NCBI GenBank assembly: GCA_019055375.1
Contig: JAHQIW010007319.1
Span: forward strand, 310,001-374,000
Reading direction: 5' to 3'
Source: Parelaphostrongylus tenuis
Lineage: Eukaryota > Nematoda > Chromadorea > Rhabditida > Metastrongylidae
DNA length: 64,000 nt
Shown one piece after another: positions 11,365-23,331 of this stretch. The notes beneath the pieces are model-generated. The model saw nothing but the letters and a program-made list of their open reading frames with translations, ran no database searches and was not told the DNA's origin. The position numbers were made by a program, and so were the translations under genes. Each line of letters opens with the position of its first letter. The stretch's first letter is position 1.

Positions 11365-11476
11365 TCTATAAGTCAGCCCTCTTCAATAGACCACTGAGAT
11401 GCGTGGCTCAAAAAAAAAAGATTGTCAGGCATATTGGAATTTGAGCTGTGGTCTTAAGAAAACACTAGAAGCAAAA

Positions 11477-12024
11477 GAAACAATCTGAATTCATTTCATT
11501 TGACGGCTTATTGCGCTGGTATGACGCTACAATAGATCCAGTAATGTAGAGTGGTGTGCAGAAACATTTGCGTCATTTGGGATTCGAACTCAGAGGAACG
11601 AAATTATTCTATCTACCAACCTAATCTATTATGAATAGGACGCGTAATTTCCCTTAGATGAGTTAGAAAATCTTTTAGTACTAGAGCGAATTGTCATCTG
11701 GTACCAATCTTACGTAGAAGCAAACGTCGAAGGCATGAGGAACTTTTGATTGATGGGATGAGAGTAAAGACGTCTCCCGTACTCTGAATCAGTGCTGATA
11801 TAAACTATAGCTGAAACCACGTTTCGAACGTCAATAAAAATTTGCCAACTGAAAGTTGTTGTAACGGTGAGGAAGACGCTAGTGATACATTTGCGAAATT
11901 TGGAGAATACTAAGACATGGTACAATGAGAACATACTCCTGAAGAGAGTCTTCAATGTTCATTTACTGTCTATTCTTTCTCCATTGCCGGGTATGAAATG
12001 ATAATGGCAACCGATACGGCTGTG
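11477..12024. other. No gene recognised
   Basis: The minus open frame at 11,710-11,955 (81 codons) has no splice signals or recognisable domain. No repeat boundary seen. Confidence 0.3.
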
Positions 12025-12490
12025 TAGATGACGGAGCGAGGACCTCGATGGCACAACGAATTTTGAGTTAAGAAGAAATTTTGCGGACTTTTTGATTTTT
12101 GTTGATTATTTTTCATGCATTTGAATTTTTGCTTTTACTATCGTTTAGAGCAGCTTCCCGCGGTTATTTTGATGTATAACTTTGTTATAAGTTGGAATAG
12201 TCCGAAGAGCAAAAACGATTGTCGACGCTACACGAGTATCGCTTGGGGCTCAGGTGTTGTTTTATAACGCAACGATACTCGTATAGTATCAACAATCGTT
12301 TCTGCACTCAAGACTAATCCATCTCAAAACAAATATACAAGTGTTATATACCAAAACAATCGCAAGAATCTGCTCTGACCGATAGCATGAATATAAACTT
12401 AAATGCATGGAAGATAATCAACAAAAACGAAAAAGTCCGGAAAATCTCTTGCTAATTCATGTGAGCCCTCAGAAAGGACCATCATGGGTT
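12025..12490. mobile_element. Fold-back element with ~200-base arms
   Basis: Arms of about 190-200 bases, centred near 12,262, are inverted copies with roughly four in five bases matching. Landmarks are 'ttttgttgattat' with 'catgcattt' in the left arm mirrored at 12,400-12,450, and 'aacgattgt...cgagtatcg' (12,208-12,235) mirrored by 'cgatactcg...acaatcgttt' (12,274-12,302). There is no coding capacity. It is a fold-back or MITE-type non-autonomous element; the target-site duplication is not resolved. Confidence 0.75.
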
Positions 12491-13842
12491 TGAAGCCGCT
12501 TTAGATTCTCCAGTTTTGCTCATATTTAATCAATCTTACGGTTTAACGCATACTATTAAGGAATGGTTTTGATTCAAACCTTGCCTATTCTTTCACCGTA
12601 CCTCACACCATTGCAACTAATATGTCAGGAGTATTTGATGGAAAGAAAAACCACATGAATAATTACTCTAGAATGAATTCCAGAAGTTTAAAACCAGTAC
12701 ATAAGTAGGAAAAAAATGAAAGTACTGACCGAGCTCCTACCCAGGGCTGTGAAATACAAAAGGGACGAAGTGGACTCGAACGATTTTACTATTCAAAATC
12801 CTTGAATGAACGAAGCAATCAAGCGGACGCAAAAAGTGACTCATCGTTAGATCAATCTCGTTACAGAGTGAAGCTGAACAAAGAAAAGCACGAAAAGTCT
12901 ACTGGTGGAACAAATCGCGAGCAGCTAACTGTGCAAACATGAATCTGTGACTGAAAGTGACGAGATTCATAGGAACAAGCAACTCACTGGGCAGCATCAC
13001 TCAAGCGCTCAGTAACTTGCCAGCACGGTCGTCAAACTACACTCTTCACCCTCTCCTAGCCTTTTTTTTCTGTATTGAATTTGCCTCATTGTTTTCTCAT
13101 TATTGAAAAGCTCACCATGAATCTATGTCAACATTGTCAGATCTTGTTGGTTTATGATATCACACTCTTTTTTTTCCGCGGTATTGATTTTTATGTAAAA
13201 TCTCTGCGTAAACTGGTAATTCAGATTACACTGAATTTTTAGCAGTTGGCTTAAGAAAAAGACTTCATAACCTCACAATAGATATTCACAGAATTTCATC
13301 CTTATTAGCTGTTTTTCTTCAAGTCATCGAATAACTCGAATAGGTGTCATTTGACTCTCGGTTTCTATCCTTTGGGTACGGCGTAACATAGTTGGTTCTG
13401 TTGGTTCTATGAATCTACTAAACATCACATTTTTCTTTTGAGATCATTTCTTCGTTGTACAAAAAGTAAGACCGTGGCTTTGAACTAGACGAAAAGTTTC
13501 GTCTTGTGCATTCGACAAATAACAGTCACCCTCTGAGCTATTCACATAAACTCATTGCAACGTTTCAACTCTGGTAGACCTTCGGTTGCTCTCTAACCTG
13601 CTTGTTATGGCTAATCGTCTTGGTGGATCATTTACAGCTCTTCCTGCACATGTCAACCAAATGAGAATCTCATTGGATTGAAGTTCTCCGTCACTTTCAC
13701 GAAAGTTGTCGATACAAAAGTGGCATTCCATGTAGTAAGTGGGGAACAGCTTGGTCAATAATGAATCGGTCGCAAAGCTTATTGTCAGAAGTGTACTCAA
13801 CTAGATAAGTGGAAATTTTGTATGTGCAGTTTCTTTTTAACG
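12491..13842. other. Unassigned; one minus open frame
   Basis: The minus open frame at 13,552-13,800 (82 codons, ending SRLESNRRSTRVETLQ) has protein-like composition and a possible donor inside it, but no clear acceptor. Its end, before 'gttgaaacgttgc', resembles the tails of the hammerhead-bearing elements here, so it may be a retroelement remnant. The rest shows nothing definite. Confidence 0.3.
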
Positions 13843-13953
13843 TTAATATCGCGCTGTCCTGTTTCCACGTTGGGAGGTATCGGTGAGATGCATTTCTGGC
13901 TCTGAATCAACAAGGCGAGGAAACCACGCATGGATTTCCACGTCTGTTAGCCA
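13843..13953 (-). CDS. Possible terminal exon, unknown protein
   Basis: After an acceptor ending AATTAG (just above 13,953) the frame stays open for 36 codons to a TAA at 13,843-13,845. The peptide (WLTDVEIHAWFPRLVDSEPE, then a polar tail) has credible composition. No upstream exon found; family unknown. Confidence 0.3.
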   Translation of the reverse strand, partial: WLTDVEIHAWFPRLVDSEPEMHLTDTSQRGNRTARY

Positions 13954-15400
13954 CTAATTGGATGAGATAACTTCTTAGAACGCATCTTGTCTTTCATATT
14001 TGCATCCAGAATGGAGGAAAACTAACGAGTTTCTGAATATCTTATTCTGCGTAACTTGAGATTTGATATGATTATGTTCAAAAGCTGAGTTGACCCTCTG
14101 ATAGCATTCTTAGAGCTGTAAGCGAAGCACTTACTAACTATTATACTTTTACAGAGTATTTTTATAGAAAAGCAACGTCAGTTGAAAAGTTACTTCGCGT
14201 AACTTTGTGACCATATAGGCTCACATTCCATACGAAGTTCGGTCTTTTGTGCAGTTTTTGGAAAATTTTACAGTCATCAATTGTATAATGTTTACAAAAA
14301 AGCAATGTCTGAATATAGCGACACATAAGGACAACAATCTAATTCACAAAAATTTTTACGAGTTGTTGTGAACGATGTAATATGTAGTTTCGGTTAGAAA
14401 TAGCGGATGAACCATTTGAAATAAATAATGGAAAATATCAACAAAAGGTTTCAGAGTGGCAATTTGAAGCGGAAAACTCGTTCGGGTTGACATTTTGTGT
14501 ACAGCAACAATCTGTCCGTAGCGGCCAAATCGATTGCAAAAGGTTTCCTGGTCGAATATTTTGCAAATTAATGATTTATGCCATCAAGACCAAAAAACCA
14601 GATCGATCGTAAAGTTCTTTCTACGTGATAATCTAGTGTTATCTGGTTCTTCAAAACGTTTTCTTTCGCTATAAATAGTGATGACGCTTATGGAGACTTC
14701 TGAGGGTCTTTTCGAACGGAAAATGTTTTTATTTGTTGATATCTAACATCGTGCCTATTTATCTTCGGATTCAATTCTTTATAATATTTACAGTGTCATA
14801 ACTCACCCAAATATGCTCTATGTGCATTCTGGAAAAGTCGATAGCGTGGGTGCATAGAGGAAACCGGTTTACAGCTAATTTAACCCATTTTCCTCTTTAG
14901 TATGCTTCATGGTAATCGTCAAAAGCTTTGAGAAAAACGCATATTTTTTCCAAAATTTGACTTTGACACTTTAAGCGCTATCCTGGTTCAATGATTTTTG
15001 GGTGAGGCCATGATTCAAACACGCTAAGTGATACTGCTACTGATACACATGCTGATTCGATGCACACGGTAATAGCGCGCTAATAGGGCTTGGTACTGGT
15101 TATTGGCCATGTGAATTTGCTGTGATTGCCGCGTGAAGTTTAAAACGTTCAGCATTCTTCAAAAAATCAGCTCAGGGGAAAATCGTTGTGATTGTCTGCA
15201 CAGTGTTTTCTTTGCGTTTACTTGGTGTTAGCTGTGCCCTTCACCACGAGCATGCCACTGGTCCGATATCGCCTCGGACTTAACACTTCTTTCTCTGTCA
15301 AGAAACTGATGAAGACTTGTTTGAAATCAGGTCACTCCCCGTGTTCCACGTCGAAATACTCTGGCCTAACTATTACAAGACTCCCAACTCTAAGAGAATT
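13954..15400. other. No gene recognised
   Basis: The plus open frame at 15,192-15,437 starts with a hydrophobic leader-like stretch but runs into a family 2 SINE at its 3' end, so it is not credible as a gene. The remainder is AT-rich and unassigned. Confidence 0.35.
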
Positions 15401-15545
15401 GATTGGTGAAAGAAGTCCGACTTTGTGTGGGAGTTGAATCCGCGTTTCACCTATACCGGAAGCGTGCGCTACCACTACACAACTGAGGCACCGTTTCTGT
15501 ACCACTCATTCTTCAATGTTTCTAACATAGCTCTCAGCCAACAAT
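15401..15545 (-). repeat. tRNA-derived SINE, family 2 (minus)
   Basis: Reverse-complement head of a second tRNA-like family: B-box complement 'gttgaatccgcg' near 15,431 and A-box complement 'gcgctaccactacac' near 15,467, giving on the minus strand a TGTAGTGGTAGC-like A box and a GATTCAACTC-like B box. A short CACTCA-containing flank is shared with the copies at 22.4, 39.8 and 53.7 kb. Confidence 0.7.
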
Positions 15546-16204
15546 CTATAACATGGGTGTAGGGGTAGCACATGCCCCCTACCCCCCTCCCCATATGGGT
15601 GAAAGAGGATTCAGCTCCGTCTGAGAAATATTTTTTGCTCACCACGCAATTCTCAAAGGTATAGTTGAAACACCACAACACTGCAGAAAAGCAGTAAAAA
15701 CGTAAGAAATTCTGAGTATTACTCCCAACTCTGCCAGCATAAAACGGAACCCATAAAAATAACGACAATAGCCAAGCTGCAGTAGAACCTATAAGTGAAA
15801 GTTCGCAGGTTCTAGTGAATGACTAATGCGTAGAAACTAGTCGAATGCAAGACTGACGGGAACGGCAAAGTGCAAGTGAAGGTGAATGATGGAATATTAA
15901 AATGGTTTTGATTTCTGCTCAAAATGCACATTTTCCATTAATGAAGCGTTCTTTAAGACAACATATCGCCATTCAAATCAAGTGAAGCACGCAATCAAGA
16001 AATTTGCGTTAAATAATTGCTTATCCTCGCAACACATGACTGCTTGTGATTGAAGTGAAAGGATAGAGAAAACTTCTGCAATTTTTTCATATGAACTTTA
16101 TCTCTAACACCTTCTATTCCTTTTCCATCCACATAAGGAATCACTTCATAGTATTCCTGTAGTGAACTTATATAACAGAAGCGGTGGTATATTCTTCAAA
16201 GTGA
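15546..16204. other. No gene seen
   Basis: C-rich patch at 15,577-15,595 within otherwise AT-rich sequence. The minus open frame at 15,475-15,768 overlaps the SINE and is not supported as a gene. Confidence 0.4.
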
Positions 16205-16500
16205 TAAAAAGTATCAAGCTCTCGGCGTCAAAATATCCCTGAGGATGCGCCATGCATTCGTCTTCAATTTCTGGCGTCGTTTGAAGCGATTGGATGCCTA
16301 TGGCGCCTTTACCAATGACTCGCAGTGACCCACAGATGTATAAAGTCAGTGCTGGCTAATCCCCAGACAAATCTCGTATCAATTTTCCGACCCCGAAGGG
16401 AGGGAGTTTTGGTGAGCTATGAGTGTGAGATCGAACCACTGACCTAGTGGGTGCGCAGAGCATCACTAATCACGGCCCCATGCGCTCTTTTGTCTCTATA
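16205..16500 (-). repeat. tRNA-derived SINE, family 1 (minus)
   Basis: Near full-length copy: tail landmark 'gaggatgcgccatgcatt' at about 16,240-16,257, body 'ccagacaaatctcgtatc' near 16,365, B-box complement 'gagatcgaaccactgacct' at 16,427-16,445 and A-box complement near 16,470-16,495. Confidence 0.75.
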
Positions 16501-18120
16501 AACCCGGAAAGAACGGTTAACGCTTAAGCAGTTTTTTTGTCTCATTACTGCCTTCAATACAAGATAGTAAAAGCGCGTACCTCTAACATTGTTGGATTTC
16601 AAAAGTTTCTTAAAAGTCTCGTGCCCTTTCGAGATCTTCCTCATGCCTAAACTCTGTAAAGTACACTATTGTGCACTTGTCTAAGCGTCATGAATGGGTT
16701 TTGGTATTCAGAGGTTATTCATCGGAATTGTATGGCCGCTCTATTCAATTTCACACTGCTCAGGAGCAAGTCCGTAGTTCCGGTTTTCAATGAAGTGAAA
16801 CTGCGAACGATTCAAAAAGTGAACAGGCGTAACAAATCGATCTCTCAATTCATTTCGCTGCGCTTATCTTACGTTAAGCCGTTGTAGTGGCTTAGTTTAG
16901 AAGTTCCTCACCTTCTATTTATATCTTTAATCATTTCTTCTGTACTTTCGTTCGTCTGGTGCTTCAATTCTTTCTCATCCTCTCAGCGTATGTACCCTTA
17001 TTTCTTTCTGGCTGTCTCATTTTCTGATCTCTTAGCGAGCTTCATAACAGTTTCATTATGAATAAGCTAGGTCTCTTCTTCATTAAAGATCGACTTTGCT
17101 AATACTTTAGGCTGTCACTCTCCTGGTTTTCCCAGAATGGCGAAAAACCGCTAATGTCATAAATTTGTTGGTTTTTTCTCATTTTATGAGTAGAAGGAAC
17201 CATTTGAGTCCTTCATATCAACATTCATTCAAAGCACATAAATGCTGATGTAAAGTTCAGTTTCCTTTCTCAAGTATGAATGGACCCCCGCTTTCTAACC
17301 TTATTTTTTGCTTAGTTCTTTTTTGACGATAAGCTACGACATAGACCATGATCATAAAAGTGTTGAGATGTTAGCAAAACCTGAAGCTTGAGGTGGCTTA
17401 TAACGCGAAGTCCTTTCCGGGGGCTCACTACGTGGTTACTATACCATCGAGGTCTTCACCCCGTCTTTCTCTCAGTTGTGCCTACCTAGTCCACGACTGT
17501 CGGTAAAGACCACTTTAAGGATAATCACGGGTTGAAAGCACATCCGGATCTATCCAAGTTGTGCAAACATCCCAGCAGCTTTGTGATTGAAATTAGGCTG
17601 AAGAAATCTCGTTGCCGACAAAGCAATAGTTATCCGTAAACCCATAGGAAAAAAGTGATTCAAACAGTATAGTAAACATGCGCGAAAAGACGGTGTCAAA
17701 ATTTGTTGGTAAGGAATGGAAATGCGGAACAGAAAAGAGCGACTGTCCTAGACTCTGGTAAAGAATCTTAAAAAATGTAATAAGTGCGGATGTAAATCCA
17801 GATCGAAGTCTCAGCTGTTCAAAGTTCAGCTTTCATGAAATTATCATATGTCTCATAATATGCGACATGTGCACCACAGTGTACGTAGGTTCGGTTATTG
17901 TCACCCTTCGAAAGTGTTTTTGAACTTTTCGAGACCTTTTTGAAACTCTGGCCCCACTTCATGAGCCACACAATGGAACGATGATCTCAAGAAGCAGTCC
18001 AACGCGTTGAAGCCATTTATTGATTACCTTTTAATACTGACTTCTATGCAACGCTGTGATTGAATCGGACGTTGCAAAATTTACATTCCAACTTCACAAT
18101 TTTTGCCAAAGAAAAGCTGA
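16501..18120. other. No gene recognised
   Basis: An open frame at 16,669-16,887 has no splice support. No repeat or RNA gene identified. Confidence 0.3.
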
Positions 18121-18405
18121 AGGATAAAGCTTCCGGCGGTAATCATTCTCTGAGGGATGCGTCAGGCATTCGTTTTCAATTTTGAGTTGTGTTTGAGGTG
18201 GTCGAATGGAAATGTGGTCTTTACGATGACTTGCGATGGCTTCAGCTGAATCGAGTCACTGCTGCTCCCAGGGAAGGTTGGGACCAGTCTGGTACCAATT
18301 CGCCGATCCCACATATAGATTGCTTGGTGAGCCATGAGCGCGAGATCGAGCCATCGACCTTGTGTGCAACGCACAGCATTTTTATCCACTGCGCTACATG
18401 TCTAC
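18121..18405 (-). repeat. tRNA-derived SINE, family 1 (minus)
   Basis: Well-preserved copy: tail 'gagggatgcgtcaggcattc' at 18,152-18,171, 'gaccagtctggtacca' near 18,281, B-box complement 'gagatcgagccatcgacc' at 18,341-18,358, A-box complement near 18,385-18,400. The antisense open frames across it are SINE by-products. Confidence 0.78.
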
Positions 18406-18899
18406 CATAACTATATATATATTACGAATTATAGTGACTGCCACTCGTGATAATGCTACTGCACAAAACTCAGTGGATAAACAGGTCATTCAACAATTTT
18501 GCAAACATCGCTTTGAATGCTACAAAAGGTATTGTGTTTTTTTGGTCGACTCTGGATCACAGTTCCTTTTGAAAGTTCCGAGATACTCTCCTGTAGATCA
18601 AAACTTTGTCTCATTTCGACCTTCCATTGGAAGAGCCGCTTCCGAACACGCTGGTGGATCTATCCGTGAATGTGCGGTGTTTACTGTTATTCTTCTCTCA
18701 TGGATGTTTTTTGCATAAGTAATCACTCGTGAGTCGATCAGGTTATGAGCCTTCTGAGAGTGAAGAGATGTAGCGAGTAGGCTGTAACGCAGACGAAAAG
18801 CTATTACGTGTACAAATATGACTCCGCCCTTTGTTCATTTTTTCTGATATTATAGTAAAAATAGAAAATTGCAAAGCTTTTTTTCGAAAGCGCGTTATA

Positions 18900-19480
18900 A
18901 ACGCTATTTATTCAGTATTTTCTGTGACTATTTTTACATGAACTTGAAGATGACGATTTTTTACACGAAAACGCCATTTGCGGAAAACTTTATTTCCGTG
19001 TTTAATCCAAAGAAAAGCGCCCCCGACAAAAAAGAAGACTTTTTTGCATCGCGTAGCGAGCAAAGGCGAAAAGTGGATTTCGTCTTGACAATCTAAGGAG
19101 CAAACGATTATGGACCGACTCCGGACAGCCATCAAAATCGACTACAAGGGATTACTCACGAAAAGAAGGTTAGACGTGTATTTGGTGGGATCAAAAAGGC
19201 GTCTTCTATCACGAGCTTTTTAAATCTGATGAAACAGTCAATGCAGCACTTCATCAACAACAATTAACCAAAATAGACCATGAATCACAAATAAAACGAC
19301 TGGAATCGACGGTAAGACATGACAAAGTGATTCGTGTTATATGATTACGCTCGACCTCATGTTGCAAATGCCGATCGAAAGCGTCAAAAAAGAGCTGAGA
19401 CGGGAGGTTTCAGGAGGTTTCACCTTGCTCCCCTTACTCCCCCGACATTGCACCATCAGATTATCTTTTGAAATTACCAA
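18900..19480 (+). pseudogene. mariner transposase, C-terminal half, frameshifted
   Basis: Across shifting frames from about 19,165 the translation follows a mariner catalytic domain: a WWDQKGV-like segment, FYHELFKSDETVNAALHQQQ, then YDYARPHVA near 19,338-19,365 and a PPDIAPSDY match at 19,438-19,467. The family's DNARPH aspartate appears as DYARPH and the third acidic position is kept in SDY. Several frameshifts and stops make it inactive. The helix-turn-helix part and terminal inverted repeats were not located. Confidence 0.65.
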
Positions 19481-19987
19481 ATTTAAACTACAAATTGACA
19501 AATCAAAAAAAAATTCTCAAAATTTTACCAAATTTCATCAGTTTTACTTACCAAATGTTTCTTCCATGATTCTTATCCTGTGGTGGAGCAGGATTTTGGT
19601 AATATCAGGTTGCACACGAAAACAGCATACATGTGGATTAATGTGCTTTGCTTACATGTAGATTGTGTCCTACGTGTTTTTGACGAAGGGGTGTGTAATC
19701 AAATTATTAGGAAGGAAAGGGTAGATGCAAAAATGGGCCACTGTTCACTCATACAAAGTCTTGCAAGCCAGCTAATTATTTTATCTATGTATTCATATGG
19801 TATCTATCATATGGTTGCCTTTCCAAGATTTTCACTCAAGTTAGGTGATAGCCATCTTGAAAGTTCAAACAATTATATTTTCAAAATGATGAAATTATTG
19901 GAAATATAATTCCTCAGGATAATCATTGACTATGTCACTACCCTACTTAAGCTTTCCCCATCGTTGAATCAAAAAGGCTTCAGATTC
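19481..19987. other. No gene recognised
   Basis: Two overlapping plus open frames (19,341-19,661 and 19,580-19,909) extend from the mariner remnant without domain or splice support. Confidence 0.35.
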
Positions 19988-20298
19988 ATGGAGAGTCGTT
20001 TAGAGATCGGTAGACTGGTGGCAGGATTTGCTGCTGTTACAATATATGCTGCCGCATTTGAAGAAATCAAGTCCCAAAAGAGCAAGCAGTTCGAGAGAGG
20101 AGCATCGGTCTTCAAGTTGCAGCTTAACTCGCAAATCTGACAACTACTATTGAGATCGATGCAAGAACTCGAAAACGGAGAAATGCTTTGATCTACACAA
20201 TAAGGAGACAGGCATCTACGCGAGCTCTAAAAAGGTTATTTGACAATGATTTAAGTGACAAAGGTTCCATCTCAAATGTTGTTCGCGATCCCCTTTAG
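19988..20298 (+). pseudogene. Two overlapping coding-like frames, unknown protein
   Basis: A possible trans-splice acceptor (GGCTTCAG) stands four bases before an ATG at 19,988. The first frame runs 50 codons to TGA at 20,138-20,140. A second, in the -1 frame, is open from 20,128 to TAG at 20,296-20,298 and encodes a basic segment (DARTRKRRNALIYTIRRQ, then ALKRLFDNDLSDKGSISNVV). Both look protein-like. A single -1 shift, a 46-base intron with weak sites, or decay of a retroelement ORF would each explain the layout. I do not recognise the family. Confidence 0.4.
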
Positions 20299-20499
20299 TG
20301 ACTACGAAGCCATGATAAGGAATTCTTGATGGGCAGACGCGAGGCTCATTATACTTGTTGTATAATATTTATTCTATGAGTATCGATTCTTCAGTGACTT
20401 CGCTAAGCGCCTGAAATGGGTCATAGTAGCAAGTCAGTAAAAATGTTACTCTGTCACCTATTAAGACGCCTAGTTTTTAGTACGTGATGTGAAGTGAAA

Positions 20500-21450
20500 T
20501 AACTTTATGTCGGCTAGTCTAGACGAATTGTCGTTTTAAAATGCAAACAATGGCACTTTTTCGCTCTCTGAGAAGAACTCGTTTTTTCCTTTCTCTAGTT
20601 CTAGTAATCACTCGATGGCTGACTTCTGGGAATTTCAACGGTGCGTTTTTTTTGCGAAACGGCCATTTTAGTGCGTGTAATACAAAAAATCAATTTATGT
20701 TCCACACCCAGACGTTCCTGCTGGAGAGAGCTCTTTCCTTCAGTAATCACTCAATAGCACAAAACTTGATAATTTCGAAAGTATGCTAGGTTTTCGAAAA
20801 GGACTTCTTCATGAGCTGCAGCAGGCGAAGATTGGATTTCGCACTCGGCGTGCATTCTTTGCTGCAATATTTCAATGAGATTTCGCAACATTGGCACTAA
20901 GCCACCGCACTCTTGCATCATGACAGTGATTTGACAGCAGAAATTTAGACTATTCTAAAGCTATGTAGAAACTTTGTTCTATTGTTCTGTGGGTTTAGGC
21001 TATCATTTCCATTTTATAGTGCCAAATGAACCTGCTAATAAGCCTAAGCAGCCTAAGCTTACACACGAAGAGCTTATAAGCGTGCAGAGGAAATCTCAAA
21101 TTCTACTTCACATCTAGAGATTTTTCGAAGAAAAAACGCTAAATTCAATAACAAAAATCGCACGTCACACTTGGCTCGCACTGTGCGATCAATTTTTTTT
21201 ACCTGTTATAGCGCATTACGAAGACTTTTTCAATAACCAAGTACACCGTTGGTATGATGATTTGTGCGATGGAGTGATTTCTAAGGGTCTACGAGAAAAA
21301 CCCTGCCCAATGAAAAATGCTTGAGTTCAAAACATGATTCATTTTCACTGTTACGGCCTTCTCAAAAACGACCCTTGAAAAAGCGAGTACACTAATGAAT
21401 CTTTTGAGATTTAGTCTATCGAATGGCTACTAGAACTCTAAAAAAAAAGC
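20500..21450. repeat. Dispersed AT-rich repeat, two or three units
   Basis: Units share 'agtaatcactc(g/a)at(g/a)gc' (20,598 and 20,740), and, from 21,170 onward, 'gagatttagtctatcgaatgg', 'aatgaaaaatgcttgagtt' and 'cattttcactgttac', phrases also at 8.5 and 30.1 kb. The phrase 'agctctttccttcagtaatca' is close to one in the 62.9-kb terminal-inverted-repeat element. Confidence 0.5.
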
Positions 21451-22389
21451 AAAATAACCATCCTTGCATCATTGTAAGCAGGGAAGACGTTATGCTGAAT
21501 ACGTTGTAGATCGCGTACAAAGAAAAGCAGCAAAAAATCTTTGCGGCAAAATAAGCAGTCAAGAAGAAGGTGGTTACTACCACTTTTTCCTGGTCTGATG
21601 TGTGATTAGAAATCAGCTGATGTTGGATTATGATTTATAGTCCTAATAGGTCAACACACTGAGCTGCTGATTAATGACTTAATAGTTCATTCAGATTTCT
21701 AAAAGAACAGACGAATATCCCACGTTTCTGAAATATGTCGTAAACAAAATCCATCGTTGCGAGTCTCTAGATTACAACGGGAGATTTGGCAACATCTGGC
21801 TCAAATCCCTTCCTCAATTTCGCAGCACAAATAATCAATCAGTCAGTACATCGTGCACACAAACTGACGTTGTTGTAGTGTCAAATTTTAAGCGATCACC
21901 TGTCACCCATAGAGACTTCTAAAGAGACCCAGTTGGGTTGTATCAATTCGCATTTGATAGAATGAATACAATATTGGGCTTCATATGATCGAAATCTCGG
22001 TTTTTCCGATGTTACGTCACTTAGCTGATCTATAGTTAGAATTGTAATGTTTGCTGACTAGAGTGTAGAGAGTCCTGGTCTGGTCCGCCTATCACAACAA
22101 AACGAAATTAGCGATAAATCATGAAGAGTGAAAGCAATTCCCATTGAAAAAGGAAATGATTAGATCAATAAAAGCAAGTAATGTCCTATTTCACCCTGTT
22201 TACCTGAAGTGACTCAATGATTACCATTCTGACTAGTATCGATTTGTTCCAGCTGATGCGCCCTGTGTTCATTATCGTTTTCCGTTCTCTTTCTCACAAT
22301 CACTAGAGGTATTTCGCTTCCTAAAGGTTTATTGCTTTTGATTCTTTTGCAGATTATTCGTAATATTGATTCCTTTCTTATTTACCTAA
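21451..22389. other. No gene recognised
   Basis: AT-rich, no exon with paired splice sites noted and no repeat boundary. Confidence 0.35.
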
Positions 22390-22590
22390 GAGAATTGAGT
22401 GGGGGGCAAAAATACGACTTCAGGCGTGACTGGAACCCGCGTTTCATCCATACCGAGGACGCGTGCTACCATCGCAACACCGAGGTACATTGGCACCACA
22501 GCTTCAAAAAAGCGAGTGTGCGTCCCCGCTATGGATCAAACACGGGTTCGACTCCCGCCTGAGGTCGTATTTTTGCTCACCACTCATTTA
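22390..22590. repeat. Inverted dimer of SINE family 2 (palindrome)
   Basis: The left half (22,397-22,475) reads as a minus-strand family 2 head and the right half (22,508-22,587) as a plus-strand head. 'tgagtggggggcaaaaatac' at the left end mirrors 'gtatttttgctcaccactca' at the right. Each half retains its B box (complement 'ggaacccgcg' near 22,433; 'gggttcgactccc' near 22,543). The whole could fold into one long hairpin. A second, more diverged dimer is at 54,465-54,640. Confidence 0.7.
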
Positions 22591-22976
22591 CGTTAGGTAT
22601 ATATGATATATGGTATAACTTTTGACTCAATGATTAGTACAAATGGTAACACGTGACTGCCGAAGCTTTGATGAGTTGTGTTTCACAGAACAATGCCCAA
22701 TTTTTTTCATCACTAATACGATGCATCGAAATGATCGCGTGTTCCACCTGTGCCTCATAGAACCGTCGAGGTTTTTTCCACCCTATGGTATCATTTTTCT
22801 GCACATTTTTCCACATGTTGCGATGTTTTTCAATATTTATAGTCAGATTTTCAATTAACTCTTCTAGACTCTTTGAAGAATTTTCATCTCACGCGTTTTT
22901 TGAGGAAACTGGCTCACCATACAGACACTACGTCCCTTGGTAGTGGGTTTCGCAACATATGTTGAGTATATTGTAG

Positions 22977-23068
22977 CGAATCATCATCGCCACCGCAATG
23001 AGAAGAACGAATTGATTGACAAGTTTGCGGTTCATGGAAGTAGACGTGAATCGTTACTTGACATATCA
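22977..23068 (+). CDS. Possible internal exon, unknown protein
   Basis: An acceptor TATTGTAG precedes 22,977 and a TCA/GTGACA donor follows 23,068. The 30 codons between encode a charged, histidine-rich segment (NHHRHRNEKNELIDKFAVHG, then SRRESLLDIS). No partner exon located. Confidence 0.3.
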
Positions 23069-23331
23069 GTGACATTTCTAGATCACCTCCCAGGCGGTGT
23101 ATCAGAAACTCCTTTGAAGATCATTTCCATTCTATCTTTCTCTCATAGCTCTCCCCTTGCTTTTCATGTGTCTACCACCCACCTCAACGTAATTTCATTG
23201 AATGTGCTGCATGTGCTGTACATAAATGTATAGGCTATGTTCAATGTTTATTTGATTTTAACCATTTATAATATCTCATAATTACTATTTGAGCCAACAT
23301 GTCATGTGGTCTGTCAATGGGCTCTTGTACA

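Larger units (their letters stand above)
10935..11476 (+). repeat. Direct tandem repeat with a hammerhead in each unit
   Basis: Two diverged units, about 10,936-11,157 and 11,246-11,471, in the same orientation and offset by about 310 bases. Each begins with a CGTCGTCG-like run and 'cttagtgtggggact', includes a hammerhead (11,005 and 11,322), then 'agtcagccctcttyaatagacca' and ends 'gctgtggtcttaagaaa'. About 90 bases of TATA-rich sequence separate them. Tandem hammerhead units are the arrangement used by retrozymes and Penelope-like elements to release unit-length RNA. Confidence 0.8.

Noticed and set aside
15192..15437. 81-codon plus frame with leader-like start, candidate secreted protein
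   Set aside because: Its last part is SINE sequence, and there is no splice or poly(A) support.
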